Both the position numbers and the translations under genes were made by a program. This document shows positions 49,128 to 59,227 of a stretch of DNA of 64,000 bases, in pieces. The notes under the pieces are model-generated. The model did no database searches, was not told the DNA's origin, and saw only the letters and a list, made by a program, of their open reading frames with translations. Positions within the stretch are counted from its first letter, which is position 1. Each line of letters opens with the position of its first letter. This DNA comes from Oxalobacter sp. (GTDB lineage Bacteria > Pseudomonadota > Gammaproteobacteria > Burkholderiales > Burkholderiaceae_D): positions 105,315-169,314 of the forward strand of contig JAHAYL010000056.1 in the NCBI GenBank assembly GCA_018384065.1, given 5' to 3'.

Positions 49128-50078
49128 TCAGCGCAACGCTTCGACCATCTGTTCCAGTTTCACCGTATCAGCGCAGAAAGCACGGATGCCTTCTGCCAGC
49201 TTTTCGGTTGCCATCGCATCATTGTTCACTGCCAGACGGAAAGCCGATTCTGTATAGGAAACCTGTTCAACCGGATCCTGCTGCGCAAGTGCAGGGCTCA
49301 GTTTCGGTTCAATGGCATCATTGGAATCAGACAGTGCCTGCAGCAGCTGGGGGCTGATGGTCAGCAGGTCACAGCCAGCCAGTTCCGTAATCTGTGAGGT
49401 ATTCCTGAAGCTGGCTCCCATCACTTCGGTCGGATAACCGAATTTACGGTAGTAATTGTAGATACGTTTTACAGACTGCACCCCCGGGTCATCGGCACCG
49501 GCGTATTCCTGTCCGGTCTGCTTCTTATACCAGTCATAGATACGTCCGACAAAAGGGGAAATCAGCTGGACACCGGCCTCCGCGCTGGCGACTGCCTGCG
49601 GCATGGAGAACATCAATGTCATATTGCATCGGATCCCTTCTTTCTGAAGGACTTCGGCAGCCCGGATGCCTTCCCAGGTTGAAGCAATCTTGATCAGGAC
49701 GCGTTCAGCGGGAATACCGGCTTCCTTATAAAGGGCAATCAGTTCCCTGCCTTTGCGGATGCTGCCTTCAGTGTCAAAAGACAGGCGGGCATCGGCTTCT
49801 GTGGAGACACGTCCTGGGACCACCTTCAGGATTTCACTGCCGAAAGCGACCAACAGACGGTCAATGATTTCTTCGGTGGAAAGGGAACGGTTTTCACGGA
49901 CTGTCTTTTCCAGCAGGGAATGATATTCAGCTTTCTGTACTGCACGGAGGATCAGCGAAGGGTTTGTCGTGGAATCCTGCGGGGAATACTGTTTGATGGA
50001 TTGGAAATCACCGGTGTCTGCGACAACCGTTGTGTACTGTTTCAAAGCGTCCAGTTGTGTCATATCAAGGTCTTTCAT
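49128..50078 (-). CDS. tal: transaldolase
   Basis: Transfers a dihydroxyacetone unit in the non-oxidative pentose phosphate pathway. The Schiff-base lysine is in [17 protein letters not shown] near residue 133; other family stretches are [14 protein letters not shown] and [12 protein letters not shown]. It is the 316-residue TalB type. Two ATGs are close (positions 1 and 6, [12 protein letters not shown]) and either may be used; neither has a strong ribosome site. It stands alone, converging on tetR. Confidence 0.95.
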   Translation of the reverse strand: MKDLDMTQLDALKQYTTVVADTGDFQSIKQYSPQDSTTNPSLILRAVQKAEYHSLLEKTVRENRSLSTEEIIDRLLVAFGSEILKVVPGRVSTEADARLSFDTEGSIRKGRELIALYKEAGIPAERVLIKIASTWEGIRAAEVLQKEGIRCNMTLMFSMPQAVASAEAGVQLISPFVGRIYDWYKKQTGQEYAGADDPGVQSVKRIYNYYRKFGYPTEVMGASFRNTSQITELAGCDLLTISPQLLQALSDSNDAIEPKLSPALAQQDPVEQVSYTESAFRLAVNNDAMATEKLAEGIRAFCADTVKLEQMVEALR

Positions 50079-50248
50079 AAAGGCAAGCCATGCAGGTCAT
50101 ACAGGCTTTGAACCGGGAATCAGGTTGAACACCAATTATCAACGATAAAAGCCCGGAATTCTATTGTTGACGTTGGTTTTTGTTGTGGACAAATCAGTCC
50201 ATGGAAGGCGGGGGACAAGAGGTGTTGGGAATAAAAAACAGAAACTGC

Positions 50249-50278
50249 TTGACTTTTCTGGAAGGCAATCAGTATAAT
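50249..50278 (+). promoter_or_regulatory. sigma70 promoter of tRNA-Val
   Basis: TTGACT (50249-50254) and perfect TATAAT (50273-50278) are 18 bp apart, about 11 bp before the tRNA 5' end. Transcription would begin close to the mature 5' end. Confidence 0.9.
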
Positions 50279-50289
50279 TCGACCTTTCT

Positions 50290-50366
50290 AGGCGCGTAGC
50301 TCAGCTGGTTAGAGCACTACCTTGACATGGTAGGGGTCGTTGGTTCGAGTCCAATCGTGCCTACCA
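50290..50366 (+). tRNA. tRNA-Val (anticodon GAC)
   Basis: The 77-base gene includes CCA. AGGCGCG pairs with CGTGCCT (one G-T), the anticodon stem CTACC/GGTAG holds TTGACAT with anticodon GAC, reading GTC/GTT. D arm GCTCAGCTGGTTAGAGC and T arm GGTTCGAGTCC are normal. Confidence 0.98.
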
Positions 50367-50375
50367 AGATACCGG

Positions 50376-50411
50376 AACACCGCATGATTCATGTAGTCAT
50401 GCGGTGTTTTT
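50376..50411 (+). terminator. terminator of tRNA-Val
   Basis: AACACCGCATGA (50376-50387) pairs with TCATGCGGTGTT (50397-50408) across a 9-base loop, followed by TTT. It begins 9 bases after the CCA. Confidence 0.92.
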
Positions 50412-50635
50412 CATTGCGTCTTTTTTGAGATGAAGCGCCCTTTCCCATTTCCCGCCAGCCTTGTTCTGTGATAAAGTAGATAAGTTATGGAAAGGCATCT
50501 TGCAGTCATCCTGTCAGGTGTCGAAGGTGAAAAAAATCAGGTTTTTTCTGCGGGTCAGCCGCTTTTTTAGTTTTAGGGCATCCGCATCCTGATGGGGTCA
50601 GGCTGTTTCGGCTTGAGCGTTTCTTGGAGATGAAA

Positions 50636-52543
50636 ATGGTTTCAGTTCGGCTTCCCGACGGTTCAAAACGGGAATTTGAGAACCCTGTTACGGTGGCGCA
50701 GGTTGCTGCATCCATCGGCAGCGGTCTGGCAAAAGCCGCTGTTGTCGGCAAGGTTGATGGCAGGCTCGTTGATACATCCTATCTCATTGACAAAGATGTC
50801 GACCTGTCGATTGTGACTGACCGTGATGCTGACGGTGTCGATGTCATCCGCCATTCCACCGCCCATCTGCTTGCTTATGCCGTCAAGGAGCTTTTCCCGG
50901 ATGCCCAGGTGACCATCGGACCGGTCATTGAAAACGGTTTCTACTATGATTTCTCTTACAAACGCCCCTTTACACCGGAAGACCTGCAGGCGATTGAAAA
51001 ACGGATGACGGAACTTGCCCGCAAGAATGAACCGGTCTCCCGCCGTGTGGTTTCCCGGGATGAGGCGGTTTCGTATTTCAAGTCGCTGGGCGAGGACTAT
51101 AAGGCTGAACTGGTAGAGGCGATTCCCCAGGACCAGGAAGTTTCCCTGTACACCAGTGGCGGGTTCACAGACCTCTGCCGTGGTCCCCATGTGCCTTCCA
51201 ACGGCAAACTCAAGGTCTTCAAGCTGATGCGGGTCGCCGGTGCTTATTGGCGCGGCGATTCCAAGAATGAGATGCTGCAGCGTATCTATGGTACTGCCTG
51301 GGCGAAGAAAGAAGACCAGGATGCCTATCTGAAGATGCTGGAAGAAGCAGAGAAACGCGACCACCGCCGTCTGGGCCGCCAGCTTGACCTGTTCCATTTC
51401 CAGGATGAAGCCCCTGGGCTTGTTTTCTGGCATACAAAAGGCTGGACCATCTGGCAGCAGGTGGAACAGTATATGCGCCGTGTCTACCAGGAAAACGGTT
51501 ACAACGAAGTCAAGGCACCCCAGATCCTGGACCGTTCATTGTGGGAAAAATCCGGTCATTGGGAAAACTACAAGGAAAACATGTTCACCACGGAATCTGA
51601 GAACCGGGTTTATGCGGTCAAGCCGATGAACTGCCCGGGGCATGTCCAGATTTACCGTTCCAGCCTGCATTCCTACCGTGAACTGCCGTTGCGCTATGGC
51701 GAATTCGGTCAATGCCACCGCAATGAGCCATCCGGTTCCCTGCATGGCCTGATGCGTGTCCGTGGCTTTACACAGGACGATGGCCATATCTTCTGTACCG
51801 AGGACCAGATCCTGGACGAATGCGTGGCTTTCACAGAACTGCTGAAAAAGGTCTACAGCGATTTCGGTTTCACCGACATCATCTATAAAGTGGCAACCCG
51901 GCCTGAAAAGCGTGTCGGGTCCGATGAAATCTGGGACAAGGCTGAGAACGCCCTGTTTGAATCGCTCAAGCGTTCCGGCGCGGAATATGAAATCTCTCCG
52001 GGGGATGGCGCTTTCTATGGTCCGAAGATTGAATACACCCTGAAAGATGCCATCGGGCGTATGTGGCAGTGTGGCACCATCCAGGTCGACTTCTCCATGC
52101 CAAGCCGCCTGGGTGCCGAGTATGTCGCAGAAGACAACACCCGCAGGACACCGGTCATGATCCACCGTGCAATCCTGGGTTCGCTGGAACGTTTCATCGG
52201 TATCCTGATTGAAAACCATGCCGGTGCGATGCCGATGTGGCTGGCACCTGTCCATGCGGTTGTCATGAATATTTCCGATGCCCAGGCGGATTATGCCGGC
52301 AGTGTTGTTCAAATGCTGAAAAATGCGGGTTTCAGGGTTGAAAGCGATTTGCGGAACGAAAAGATTAACTATAAAATACGCGAGCATTCCGTAAACAAGA
52401 TTCCTTATATGCTGGTTGTCGGTGATAAGGAGAAGAGTGCCAACACCGTTGCTGTCCGTGCCCGGGGAGGGGAGAACCTCGGTGTCATGACTGTGGATGC
52501 ACTGATTGCCCGTATGCAGGGTGAGGTCAGTGGGAAGAAATGA
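50636..52543 (+). CDS. thrS: threonyl-tRNA synthetase
   Basis: Class II synthetase for tRNA-Thr, 635 residues. Domains in order: TGS ([14 protein letters not shown], 1-62), the editing domain with [14 protein letters not shown] (about 77), the catalytic core with zinc-binding [12 protein letters not shown] and [20 protein letters not shown], and the anticodon domain ([15 protein letters not shown]). The ATG at 50636 fits the family and has GGAG upstream; earlier in-frame ATG and TTG codons are less likely. It heads thrS-infC-rpmI-rplT. No operator of the E. coli tRNA-mimic type was identified, but the 220-base leader region is long enough for one. Confidence 0.97.
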   Translation: MVSVRLPDGSKREFENPVTVAQVAASIGSGLAKAAVVGKVDGRLVDTSYLIDKDVDLSIVTDRDADGVDVIRHSTAHLLAYAVKELFPDAQVTIGPVIENGFYYDFSYKRPFTPEDLQAIEKRMTELARKNEPVSRRVVSRDEAVSYFKSLGEDYKAELVEAIPQDQEVSLYTSGGFTDLCRGPHVPSNGKLKVFKLMRVAGAYWRGDSKNEMLQRIYGTAWAKKEDQDAYLKMLEEAEKRDHRRLGRQLDLFHFQDEAPGLVFWHTKGWTIWQQVEQYMRRVYQENGYNEVKAPQILDRSLWEKSGHWENYKENMFTTESENRVYAVKPMNCPGHVQIYRSSLHSYRELPLRYGEFGQCHRNEPSGSLHGLMRVRGFTQDDGHIFCTEDQILDECVAFTELLKKVYSDFGFTDIIYKVATRPEKRVGSDEIWDKAENALFESLKRSGAEYEISPGDGAFYGPKIEYTLKDAIGRMWQCGTIQVDFSMPSRLGAEYVAEDNTRRTPVMIHRAILGSLERFIGILIENHAGAMPMWLAPVHAVVMNISDAQADYAGSVVQMLKNAGFRVESDLRNEKINYKIREHSVNKIPYMLVVGDKEKSANTVAVRARGGENLGVMTVDALIARMQGEVSGKK

Positions 52544-52586
52544 TGCCGTCTTCGGACAGAGACAACTGAAGTAAGTGGGGAATAAG

Positions 52587-53108
52587 ATAGCTACCGAGAA
52601 AACCTATCGCATCAACGGCGAAATTACCGCCCAGGAAGTCCGCCTTATCGGCGTTGACAATGAGCAGATTGGTGTCGTGACCCTGCGGGAAGCATTCAGA
52701 CTGGCTGAGGAGGCGGATGTCGATATCGTTGAGATGTCCCCGACTGCCCGTCCGCCGGTCTGCCGTCTTATGGACTATGGCAAGTTCCGGTATGCCCAGC
52801 AGAAAAAAGCCCATGAAGCCAAGCTGAAGCAGAAAGTGATTTCCGTCAAGGAAATCAAGTTCCGCCCAGGGACCGATGAAGGCGACTACAACATCAAGCT
52901 CCGCAACGTCATCAAGTTCCTGGAAGATGGTGATAAATGCAAGGTCACCCTGCGTTTCCGTGGACGTGAGATGGCACATCAGGATATCGGGCACCGGATG
53001 CTTGAGCGCCTGAAACAGGATCTTGAACCATACGGTCAGGTCGAGCAGTTCCCCAAGATGGAAGGCCGCCAGATGGTCATGGTCATGGCGCCGAAAAAGA
53101 AAAAATAA
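52587..53108 (+). CDS. infC: translation initiation factor IF-3 (AUA start)
   Basis: IF-3 blocks subunit joining and checks start codons. Alignment of the N-terminus with known betaproteobacterial IF-3 (MATDK...HRINGEI) places the start at ATA, 52587 (ATA GCT ACC GAG), giving 173 residues. A GTG 12 bp upstream lacks a ribosome site. IF-3 discriminates against non-AUG starts, so such a codon is the known basis for infC self-regulation. Family features: [37 protein letters not shown] and the C-terminal [13 protein letters not shown] 31-bp gap separates it from thrS, and rpmI comes 141 bp later. Confidence 0.93.
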   Translation: MATEKTYRINGEITAQEVRLIGVDNEQIGVVTLREAFRLAEEADVDIVEMSPTARPPVCRLMDYGKFRYAQQKKAHEAKLKQKVISVKEIKFRPGTDEGDYNIKLRNVIKFLEDGDKCKVTLRFRGREMAHQDIGHRMLERLKQDLEPYGQVEQFPKMEGRQMVMVMAPKKKK

Positions 53109-53174
53109 AGGATCTGTTCCCAGCGCGTCAGCGGTGGGGGCGAACACAGTGGCGACACTGTAAAACAAGTGAGA

Positions 53175-53209
53175 GCAGGCATCAAAGAGCCACAAGGGTG
53201 GCCACCTGC
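53175..53209 (+). promoter_or_regulatory. nested hairpin in the infC-rpmI leader
   Basis: GCAGG (53175-53179) with CCTGC (53205-53209) encloses GCCAC (53189-53193) and GTGGC (53198-53202) around an AAGG loop. It lies about 40 bases before rpmI, where L20 is known to bind and repress rpmI-rplT in other bacteria. A role in r-protein autoregulation is inference only. Confidence 0.35.
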
Positions 53210-53249
53210 AATCATGTTAAAGGAGCTGTCTGAAAAGACAGGAAAAACT

Positions 53250-53447
53250 ATGCCAAAAATGAAAACAAAAAGCAGCGCGAAAAAACGTTTCCGCGTCCGT
53301 CCAGGTGGCACCATCAAGAGTGCCCAGGCTTTCAAACGCCATATCCTGACCAAGAAAACCACCAAAGCTAAACGTCAGCTGCGGGGCACGGTCAACGTCC
53401 ATGCAAGTGATGTTGCATCCGTCCTGCGCATGATGCCCAGCGCATGA
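53250..53447 (+). CDS. rpmI: 50S ribosomal protein L35
   Basis: The 65-residue, strongly basic protein [16 protein letters not shown]... matches L35 in length and in the pattern [24 protein letters not shown] precedes the ATG at 53250; earlier in-frame codons belong to the leader. rplT follows after 29 bp. Confidence 0.98.
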   Translation: MPKMKTKSSAKKRFRVRPGGTIKSAQAFKRHILTKKTTKAKRQLRGTVNVHASDVASVLRMMPSA

Positions 53448-53476
53448 TCCATTAACGCGAACAGCAAGGAAAGAAT

Positions 53477-53836
53477 ATGTCCCGAGTAAAACGTGGGGTC
53501 ACAGCACGGGCCCGTCATAAAAAAGTACTGAACGCAGCAAAAGGTTACCGCGGCCGCCGCAGTTCGGTCTATCGTGTTGCTAAACAGGCTGTCATGAAGG
53601 CAGGTCAGTATGCCTATCGTGACCGTAGAACCAAAAAACGGGTATTCCGCGCATTGTGGATCACCCGCATCAACGCTGCTACCCGTGAACTGGGTATCAA
53701 CTACAGCGTCTTTATGAACGGTCTGAAGAAAGCCGCTATTGAACTGGACCGCAAGGTACTGGCAGATATGGCAGTTTTTGACAAACCTGCTTTCGCTGCA
53801 ATCGTCAATCAGGTCAAGGCAGCAACCGCAGCCTGA
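53477..53836 (+). CDS. rplT: 50S ribosomal protein L20
   Basis: 119 residues beginning [18 protein letters not shown], the invariant L20 start, with [20 protein letters not shown] and the typical alpha-helical C-terminus. It binds 23S rRNA early in assembly and in many bacteria represses its own operon. A strong terminator follows 26 bp after the stop. Confidence 0.98.
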   Translation: MSRVKRGVTARARHKKVLNAAKGYRGRRSSVYRVAKQAVMKAGQYAYRDRRTKKRVFRALWITRINAATRELGINYSVFMNGLKKAAIELDRKVLADMAVFDKPAFAAIVNQVKAATAA

Positions 53837-53862
53837 TCACCTCAGCAGTATGCACAGATCGG

Positions 53863-53897
53863 AGCGGGGCAAGGGATTGCTTGCCCCGCTTTTTTTA
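53863..53897 (+). terminator. strong terminator between rplT and pheS
   Basis: AGCGGGGCAAG (53863-53873) and its perfect complement (53880-53890) flank a 6-base loop and are followed by seven or so T residues. pheS starts 30 bp later, so pheST needs read-through or a promoter upstream within rplT. No Phe-rich leader peptide fits in the 26-bp gap before it. Confidence 0.95.
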
Positions 53898-53926
53898 TTT
53901 ATCCGTTGTCAGACAGGAAAAACGGC

Positions 53927-54943
53927 ATGGATTCGTTAGAACAGTTGATTGATTCCGCCCGGCAGGATTTCCAGGCGGCACCTGATGCGGTGTCTCTGGA
54001 AAACGCCAAGGCGAAATACCTCGGCAAGACAGGGCTGGTCACCGCCCAGATGAAACAGCTTGGCAAGATGCCACCGGAAGAACGCAGGGCACGTGGTGCC
54101 GTCATCAATGCAGCGAAGGGGCAGATCGAGGATGCCCTCAATGCCCGGCGTCAGGAAATCGCCAATGCGAAGCTGCAGGAAAAACTCAATGCTGAGGCAA
54201 TCGATGTCACGCTGCCGGGACGGGGCAGGGGCAAGGGCGGCATCCATCCCGTCATGCGGACATGGGAACGTATTGAAAGGATTTTCGGCTCCATCGGCTT
54301 CGATGTGGCGGATGGTCCTGAAATCGAGAACGACTGGACAAACTTCACCGCGCTCAACAGCCCGGAAAACCATCCGGCGCGTTCCATGCAGGATACCTTC
54401 TATATTGAAGGCAAAGACACCCAGGGCAAGCCGCTGCTGCTCCGTACCCATACCAGTCCGATGCAGGTCCGTTATGCCCGTTCGCACGAACTGCCTGTCA
54501 AGGTCATTGCACCGGGCCGCACCTACCGTGTTGACAGCGACGCAACCCATTCCCCGATGTTCCATCAGGTTGAAGGGTTGTGGATTGATACAGATATCAG
54601 TTTTGCAGACCTGAAAGGCGTTTACCTGAATTTCATCCAGGCTTTCTTCGAGACTGAGAACGTACAGATACGTTTCCGTCCATCTTACTTCCCGTTCACG
54701 GAGCCATCTGCGGAAATCGACATCGCATTTGGTTCAGGACCGCTCAAAGGCCGCTGGCTTGAAGTCTCCGGTTGTGGACAGGTCCATCCGAATGTCCTGA
54801 AGAACATGGGCATCGATGCTGAGAAATATACCGGCTTTGCTTTCGGTTCCGGTCTTGAGCGCCTGACCATGCTCCGTTACGGCATCAATGACCTGCGGCT
54901 TTTCTATGAAGGGGACCTGCGTTTCCTCAGGCAGTTCAACTGA
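53927..54943 (+). CDS. pheS: phenylalanyl-tRNA synthetase alpha chain
   Basis: The catalytic subunit of the alpha2beta2 enzyme, 338 residues. The N-terminal coiled coil gives way to the class II core: motif 1 region [19 protein letters not shown], motif 2 [22 protein letters not shown] and motif 3 [21 protein letters not shown] 53927 follows AGGAAAAACGGC; an in-frame TTG at 53906 lies too close to the terminator. It pairs with pheT 52 bp downstream. Confidence 0.97.
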   Translation: MDSLEQLIDSARQDFQAAPDAVSLENAKAKYLGKTGLVTAQMKQLGKMPPEERRARGAVINAAKGQIEDALNARRQEIANAKLQEKLNAEAIDVTLPGRGRGKGGIHPVMRTWERIERIFGSIGFDVADGPEIENDWTNFTALNSPENHPARSMQDTFYIEGKDTQGKPLLLRTHTSPMQVRYARSHELPVKVIAPGRTYRVDSDATHSPMFHQVEGLWIDTDISFADLKGVYLNFIQAFFETENVQIRFRPSYFPFTEPSAEIDIAFGSGPLKGRWLEVSGCGQVHPNVLKNMGIDAEKYTGFAFGSGLERLTMLRYGINDLRLFYEGDLRFLRQFN

Positions 54944-54995
54944 ACGGCCGCCTTCAACCGACTGTATCAACGTATTTTGGATTTGAAAGCAGATT

Positions 54996-57425
54996 ATGCA
55001 ATTCTCTGAAAACTGGCTTAGGACCATCGTCAATCCTGACCTGACAACCGAAGGACTGGCCCATCTGATGACAATGTCCGGCATGGAAGTCGAAGAAGTC
55101 GTCCCTGCCGCAAAACCCTTTTCAAAAATCGTTGTTGCCCGCGTCCTTGAAGTGGCAGACCATCCGAATGCAGACCGCCTGCATGTCTGCAAGGTCGATG
55201 CCGGTACCGGCGAACCCCTGGAGATTGTCTGCGGTGCGCCGAATGTCCGTCCTGGCATGATGACCGGCTGTGCGCTGATCGGTGCATCACTGCCACCAGG
55301 GGAAGACGGCAAGGCCTTCACCATCAAGAAGAGCAAGCTGCGGGGTGTGGCTTCTTCAGGGATGCTCTGTTCCTTCCGGGAGCTCCAGCTTTCCGAAGAC
55401 CATAGCGGCATCATGGACCTGCCGGAAAATGCACCGGTCGGTGCCGACCTGCGGGATTACCTCGAACTGGAAGACAATATCTTCGACATCAAGCTGACAC
55501 CGAACAAGGCAGACTGCCTGTCATTGCTTGGGGTTGCCCGTGAAGTGTCTGCCCTGACCGGCAAACCGATGGATTTCCCGGCGCCAAAGCCGGCGGAAGT
55601 CACCTGTGACGACCAGCAGCAGGTCAATATCCATGCGAAGGACCTCTGTGGGCGTTTCTCCAGCCGTATCATCCGGAACATCAATGCCAAGGCGGCGACG
55701 CCGGACTGGATGAAACAGCGTCTGGAAAGGAGTGGACAGCGGTCGATTTCTGCACTGGTTGACATCTCCAACTATGTCATGCTCGAATATGGACAGCCCA
55801 ACCATTTCTATGACCTGGACAAGGTCAACGGGGCATTGGATATCCGATGGGGCGTCAAAGGCGAGAAAGTCACCCTGCTGAATGACCAGACTGTCGAGGT
55901 TGATGACTGGGTCGGTGTGATTGCCGATGGCAATGGACCGGAATCATTGGGCGGTATCATGGGCGGCAGCCGTACATCCATTTCATTGGAAACCACCAAT
56001 ATCCTGCTGGAATCGGCTTTCTGGTGGCCGGATGCCATCCGTGGCAGGACCCGCCGTTACAACTTCCTGACTGAAGCAGCCCACCGTTTTGAACGGGGTG
56101 TGGATTACGCCAATACCGTCAATGCCATCGAACGGATGACAGAACTCGTCATCAGCATCTGTGGGATTGAAGGTCAGACCAAGGTCGGTCCTGTCAATGA
56201 CCAGGTTGCATCATTGCCGGAACGCAGGCCTGTTGTCCTGCGCCGTGCCCGTGCAGAAAAAGTCATCGGTATCCCACTGACTTCAGCACAGATTGCCGAT
56301 ATCTTCAGCCGCCTGAAACTGGATTTCACCCAGGATGGTGACACCTTCACCGTCATCCCCCCTTCCTACCGTTTCGATATCGAAATTGAAGTTGACCTGA
56401 TTGAGGAAATCGCCCGTGTCTATGGTTTTGAGAACATCCCGGCACTGCCGCCGATGGCACGGAATGTGATGCGCATCGCTCCGGAAAACACCCGTTCTGC
56501 CTTCTCCATCCGCCAGCAGATGGCAGACCTGGAATACCAGGAAGTCGTCAATTACAGTTTTGTCGATGAATCCTGGGAAAAAGACTTTGCCGGCAATGAC
56601 AGCCCGGTCCGCCTGCTGAACCCGATTGCCAGCCAGATGGGTGTCATGCGGACAACGATGATCGGCAACCTGGTAGCCAATATCCAGTTCAACCTCAACC
56701 GCAAGGTTTCCCGTATCCGCCTGTTCGAGATCGGTGCGGTCTTCCTGAAAGATCCCAGCGTCGAGGATGGCCCGCTGACCGTCAAAGGCTACCGGCAGCC
56801 CAAGCGTCTGGCAGCGGCGGCATACGGTTATGCAGAAGAAGAACAGTGGGGACTGGAAGCACGCCAGGTTGATTTCTTTGACCTCAAGGCAGACCTGGAA
56901 GCATTGGCAGCCCCTTCACAGCTGCGGTTCGTCAAGGCAACGCATCCTGCCCTGCATCCGGGACGCTGTGCGAAGGTTGTCCTGGCAGGGGAAGAAATCG
57001 GCGTTATCGGTGAACTGCATCCATCCCTCCAGCAGAAATACGGACTGCCCCATGCACCAGTCGTGTTTGAAGTTGATGTTGCCCCCCTTCAGTCGGTCAG
57101 GATGCCGGCATACCGTGGGATTTCCCGGTTCCAGCCTGTGATACGGGATATTGCGCTGCTGGTGAAGACAGCGACACCTGTTCAGGATATCATTGACATC
57201 TTCAACAAGGAAAAAGATAATAATCCTCAATGCGGAATCATGCAAAGCGTTGTTTTGTTTGATGATTATCGAGGTAAAGGGCTTCAGGACGATGAAAAGA
57301 GCCTGGCATTCCGTTTCACACTGCAAGACAGTAATGGTACATTGCAGGATGAGACCGTTGATACAGCCATCAATGCGTTTGTCGCTGCCGCTGAAAAACA
57401 CCTCGGTGCAAAACTGCGTGCCTGA
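54996..57425 (+). CDS. pheT: phenylalanyl-tRNA synthetase beta chain
   Basis: 809 residues. Domains in order: EMAP/OB tRNA-binding fold (VVARVLEVADHPNADRLHVCK), the B3/4 editing domain, the B5 domain (EKVIGIPLTSAQIADIFSRL), the catalytic-like core (YSFVDESWEKDF onward) and the C-terminal FDX-ACB domain (YRGISRFQPVIRDIALLV). The C-terminal domain is encoded with somewhat lower GC (57190-57300). ihfA follows 3 bp after the stop in the customary order pheS-pheT-ihfA. Confidence 0.97.
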   Translation: MQFSENWLRTIVNPDLTTEGLAHLMTMSGMEVEEVVPAAKPFSKIVVARVLEVADHPNADRLHVCKVDAGTGEPLEIVCGAPNVRPGMMTGCALIGASLPPGEDGKAFTIKKSKLRGVASSGMLCSFRELQLSEDHSGIMDLPENAPVGADLRDYLELEDNIFDIKLTPNKADCLSLLGVAREVSALTGKPMDFPAPKPAEVTCDDQQQVNIHAKDLCGRFSSRIIRNINAKAATPDWMKQRLERSGQRSISALVDISNYVMLEYGQPNHFYDLDKVNGALDIRWGVKGEKVTLLNDQTVEVDDWVGVIADGNGPESLGGIMGGSRTSISLETTNILLESAFWWPDAIRGRTRRYNFLTEAAHRFERGVDYANTVNAIERMTELVISICGIEGQTKVGPVNDQVASLPERRPVVLRRARAEKVIGIPLTSAQIADIFSRLKLDFTQDGDTFTVIPPSYRFDIEIEVDLIEEIARVYGFENIPALPPMARNVMRIAPENTRSAFSIRQQMADLEYQEVVNYSFVDESWEKDFAGNDSPVRLLNPIASQMGVMRTTMIGNLVANIQFNLNRKVSRIRLFEIGAVFLKDPSVEDGPLTVKGYRQPKRLAAAAYGYAEEEQWGLEARQVDFFDLKADLEALAAPSQLRFVKATHPALHPGRCAKVVLAGEEIGVIGELHPSLQQKYGLPHAPVVFEVDVAPLQSVRMPAYRGISRFQPVIRDIALLVKTATPVQDIIDIFNKEKDNNPQCGIMQSVVLFDDYRGKGLQDDEKSLAFRFTLQDSNGTLQDETVDTAINAFVAAAEKHLGAKLRA

Positions 57426-57428
57426 TGC

Positions 57429-57800
57429 ATGGGCAATGAAAAGACAATAGAAAGAATGGGAAAAACACTGATGACAGCAGATACGGTATCCAGTATGCAG
57501 GATGCAGCAGGTCAGGGTTCATCGACCCTGACCAAGGCTGAACTGACAGAACTCCTGTATGAGCAGGTTGGCCTGAACAAGCGTGAAGCCAAGGAAATGG
57601 TCGAGACCTTCTTCGAGGAAATCAGCCGTGCACTGGAACGTGGCGAAACCGTCAAACTGTCAGGGTTTGGCAATTTCCAGCTGCGTGACAAACCGCAGCG
57701 TCCAGGCAGGAACCCGCGGACCGGGGAAGAAATCCCGATCACGGCGCGGCGGGTTGTCACCTTCCATGCAAGCCAGAAACTCAAGGCGATGGTCGAATAA
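57429..57800 (+). CDS. ihfA: integration host factor alpha subunit
   Basis: DNA-bending histone-like subunit that pairs with IhfB. The core from [20 protein letters not shown] to the end is clearly IHF-alpha, with the beta-arm [20 protein letters not shown] including the intercalating proline region. An N-terminal extension of 20-35 residues is usual in Burkholderiales. The start is uncertain: ATGs at 57429, 57456 and 57471 are possible, none with a strong ribosome site; the first is given. Coupled to pheT. Confidence 0.92.
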   Translation: MGNEKTIERMGKTLMTADTVSSMQDAAGQGSSTLTKAELTELLYEQVGLNKREAKEMVETFFEEISRALERGETVKLSGFGNFQLRDKPQRPGRNPRTGEEIPITARRVVTFHASQKLKAMVE

Positions 57801-57838
57801 GGATAAACAGGGACAATTGACAGGGAGAGCGAGAGGCT

Positions 57839-58276
57839 ATGAACGACAGAGTCCAGAAAACAGAAACAGCGGCATTGCCATCCATTCCTGCGAAACGCTA
57901 TTTCACCATTGGTGAAGTCAGTGAACTATGTGGTGTAAAACCGCATGTCCTGCGTTATTGGGAACATGAATTCACCCAGCTGAAACCTGTCAAACGCCGT
58001 GGCAACCGGCGTTACTACCAGCACCATGAAGTGCTGCTGATCCGGCGTATCCGTGAACTGCTGTATGAGCAGGGATACACCATCATCGGCGCACGGAACA
58101 AACTCAATGAACGGGTGGTCAGCCTGCCGGAGCCAGAAGCCCCCAAACAGGACCAGCTGTCGGCTTTCTCCGAGGATATCAAGCAGATCAAGGCAGACCT
58201 CAATGGCGTCGTTTCCCAGCTCCGGACAGACCTCAAGGATGTCCTGTCGCTGCTGACAGTCCCGGGACAGGGATAA
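57839..58276 (+). CDS. MerR-family transcription regulator
   Basis: 145 residues. The N-terminal winged helix reads YFTIGEVSELCGVKPHVLRY, continuing WEHEFTQLKPVKRRGNRRYY, typical of the short MerR regulators that follow ihfA in betaproteobacteria. No metal-binding cysteines follow; instead there is a coiled-coil-like C-terminus (IKQIKADLNGVVSQLRTDLKDV). The regulated genes are unknown. GAGAGGCT precedes the ATG. Confidence 0.9.
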   Translation: MNDRVQKTETAALPSIPAKRYFTIGEVSELCGVKPHVLRYWEHEFTQLKPVKRRGNRRYYQHHEVLLIRRIRELLYEQGYTIIGARNKLNERVVSLPEPEAPKQDQLSAFSEDIKQIKADLNGVVSQLRTDLKDVLSLLTVPGQG

Positions 58277-58304
58277 GGTTTATCCATGGGTATCTGGATG
58301 GAAG

Positions 58305-59048
58305 ATGGCGCTTCGGATATTGATTACAAATGATGATGGTTGGCAGGCACCGGGCATCCTCACCTTGGCAGAAGCCTTGTCGGACAGGGCAGAGGTTGCT
58401 GTCGTTGCCCCTGATGGCAACCGTTCCGCATCATCCAGTTCCCTGACAGTCAGCAGGCCGATTCCTGTTTCCCATGGCAGGCCGGGTTTCCACAGCGTAC
58501 ATGGTACACCGGCTGACAGTGTGCATATCGCCCTGACGGCCCTCCTGCCATGGCGTCCCGACTTGGTTGTTTCCGGCATCAATGAAGGGCAGAACCTGGG
58601 GGAAGACACCGTTTATTCGGGGACAGTTGCCGCCGCCACGGAAGGTTTCCTCTACAACATCCCTGCCATCGCCTTCTCACAGGTCGAACGGGGCTGGCAG
58701 CATCTGGACAGTGCGGCGAAAACAGCAGCGGACATTGTCTTCAAGGTTTATGGCAGGCTGCCGGCACCATGGCTGCTCAATGTCAATATACCCAATAGGC
58801 CCTATGCGGAACTGGCTGTCCATCAGGTGACCCGCCTTGGCAGGCGGAACCCTTCACCGGGTGTCGTGCCAGACAAGACAGGAGACGGTCAGGAAGCCTA
58901 CCGGATAGGACCCTATGGCACGATTATGGATGCAGCGGAAGGCACCGATTTCCATGCCATTGAACGGGGATGGGTTTCTGTGACACCATTGCAGCTGGAC
59001 TGGACACATTATGCCGGTATGGAAACCCTGGCAGAAATCCTGCGTTGA
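58305..59048 (+). CDS. surE: 5'/3'-nucleotidase SurE
   Basis: Metal-dependent nucleotidase/exopolyphosphatase, 247 residues. The metal-binding ITNDDGWQAPGI is at residues 6-17 and the Asn/Ser ligands in APDGNRSASSSSLTV (about 35-49); SGINEGQNLGEDTVYSGTVAAATEG is family-specific. The close gap of 28 bp from the merR gene may mean co-transcription. In many proteobacteria surE is followed by pcm, nlpD and rpoS; here pcm is absent and nlpD comes next. Confidence 0.95.
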   Translation: MALRILITNDDGWQAPGILTLAEALSDRAEVAVVAPDGNRSASSSSLTVSRPIPVSHGRPGFHSVHGTPADSVHIALTALLPWRPDLVVSGINEGQNLGEDTVYSGTVAAATEGFLYNIPAIAFSQVERGWQHLDSAAKTAADIVFKVYGRLPAPWLLNVNIPNRPYAELAVHQVTRLGRRNPSPGVVPDKTGDGQEAYRIGPYGTIMDAAEGTDFHAIERGWVSVTPLQLDWTHYAGMETLAEILR

Positions 59049-59227
59049 CAGGAAACCTGAGGGTGGAGGGAACCGCCAAAGGGAAAAACAGCCCATCCTG
59101 CATAGACGGCTGCAAGAAGTCGTAAGATATTGAAACAATCATGGAAAACCCCCTATGATATGCTATGCTGGAACATTCATATCGAATGGCCAAAAGGCAG
59201 TGAACAATGCTGAGATCAGGGAAGCCT

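Noticed and set aside
53837..53926. Possible Phe-rich leader peptide for pheST attenuation
   Set aside because: Only 26 bp separate the rplT stop from the hairpin; no start codon and no run of Phe codons are present.
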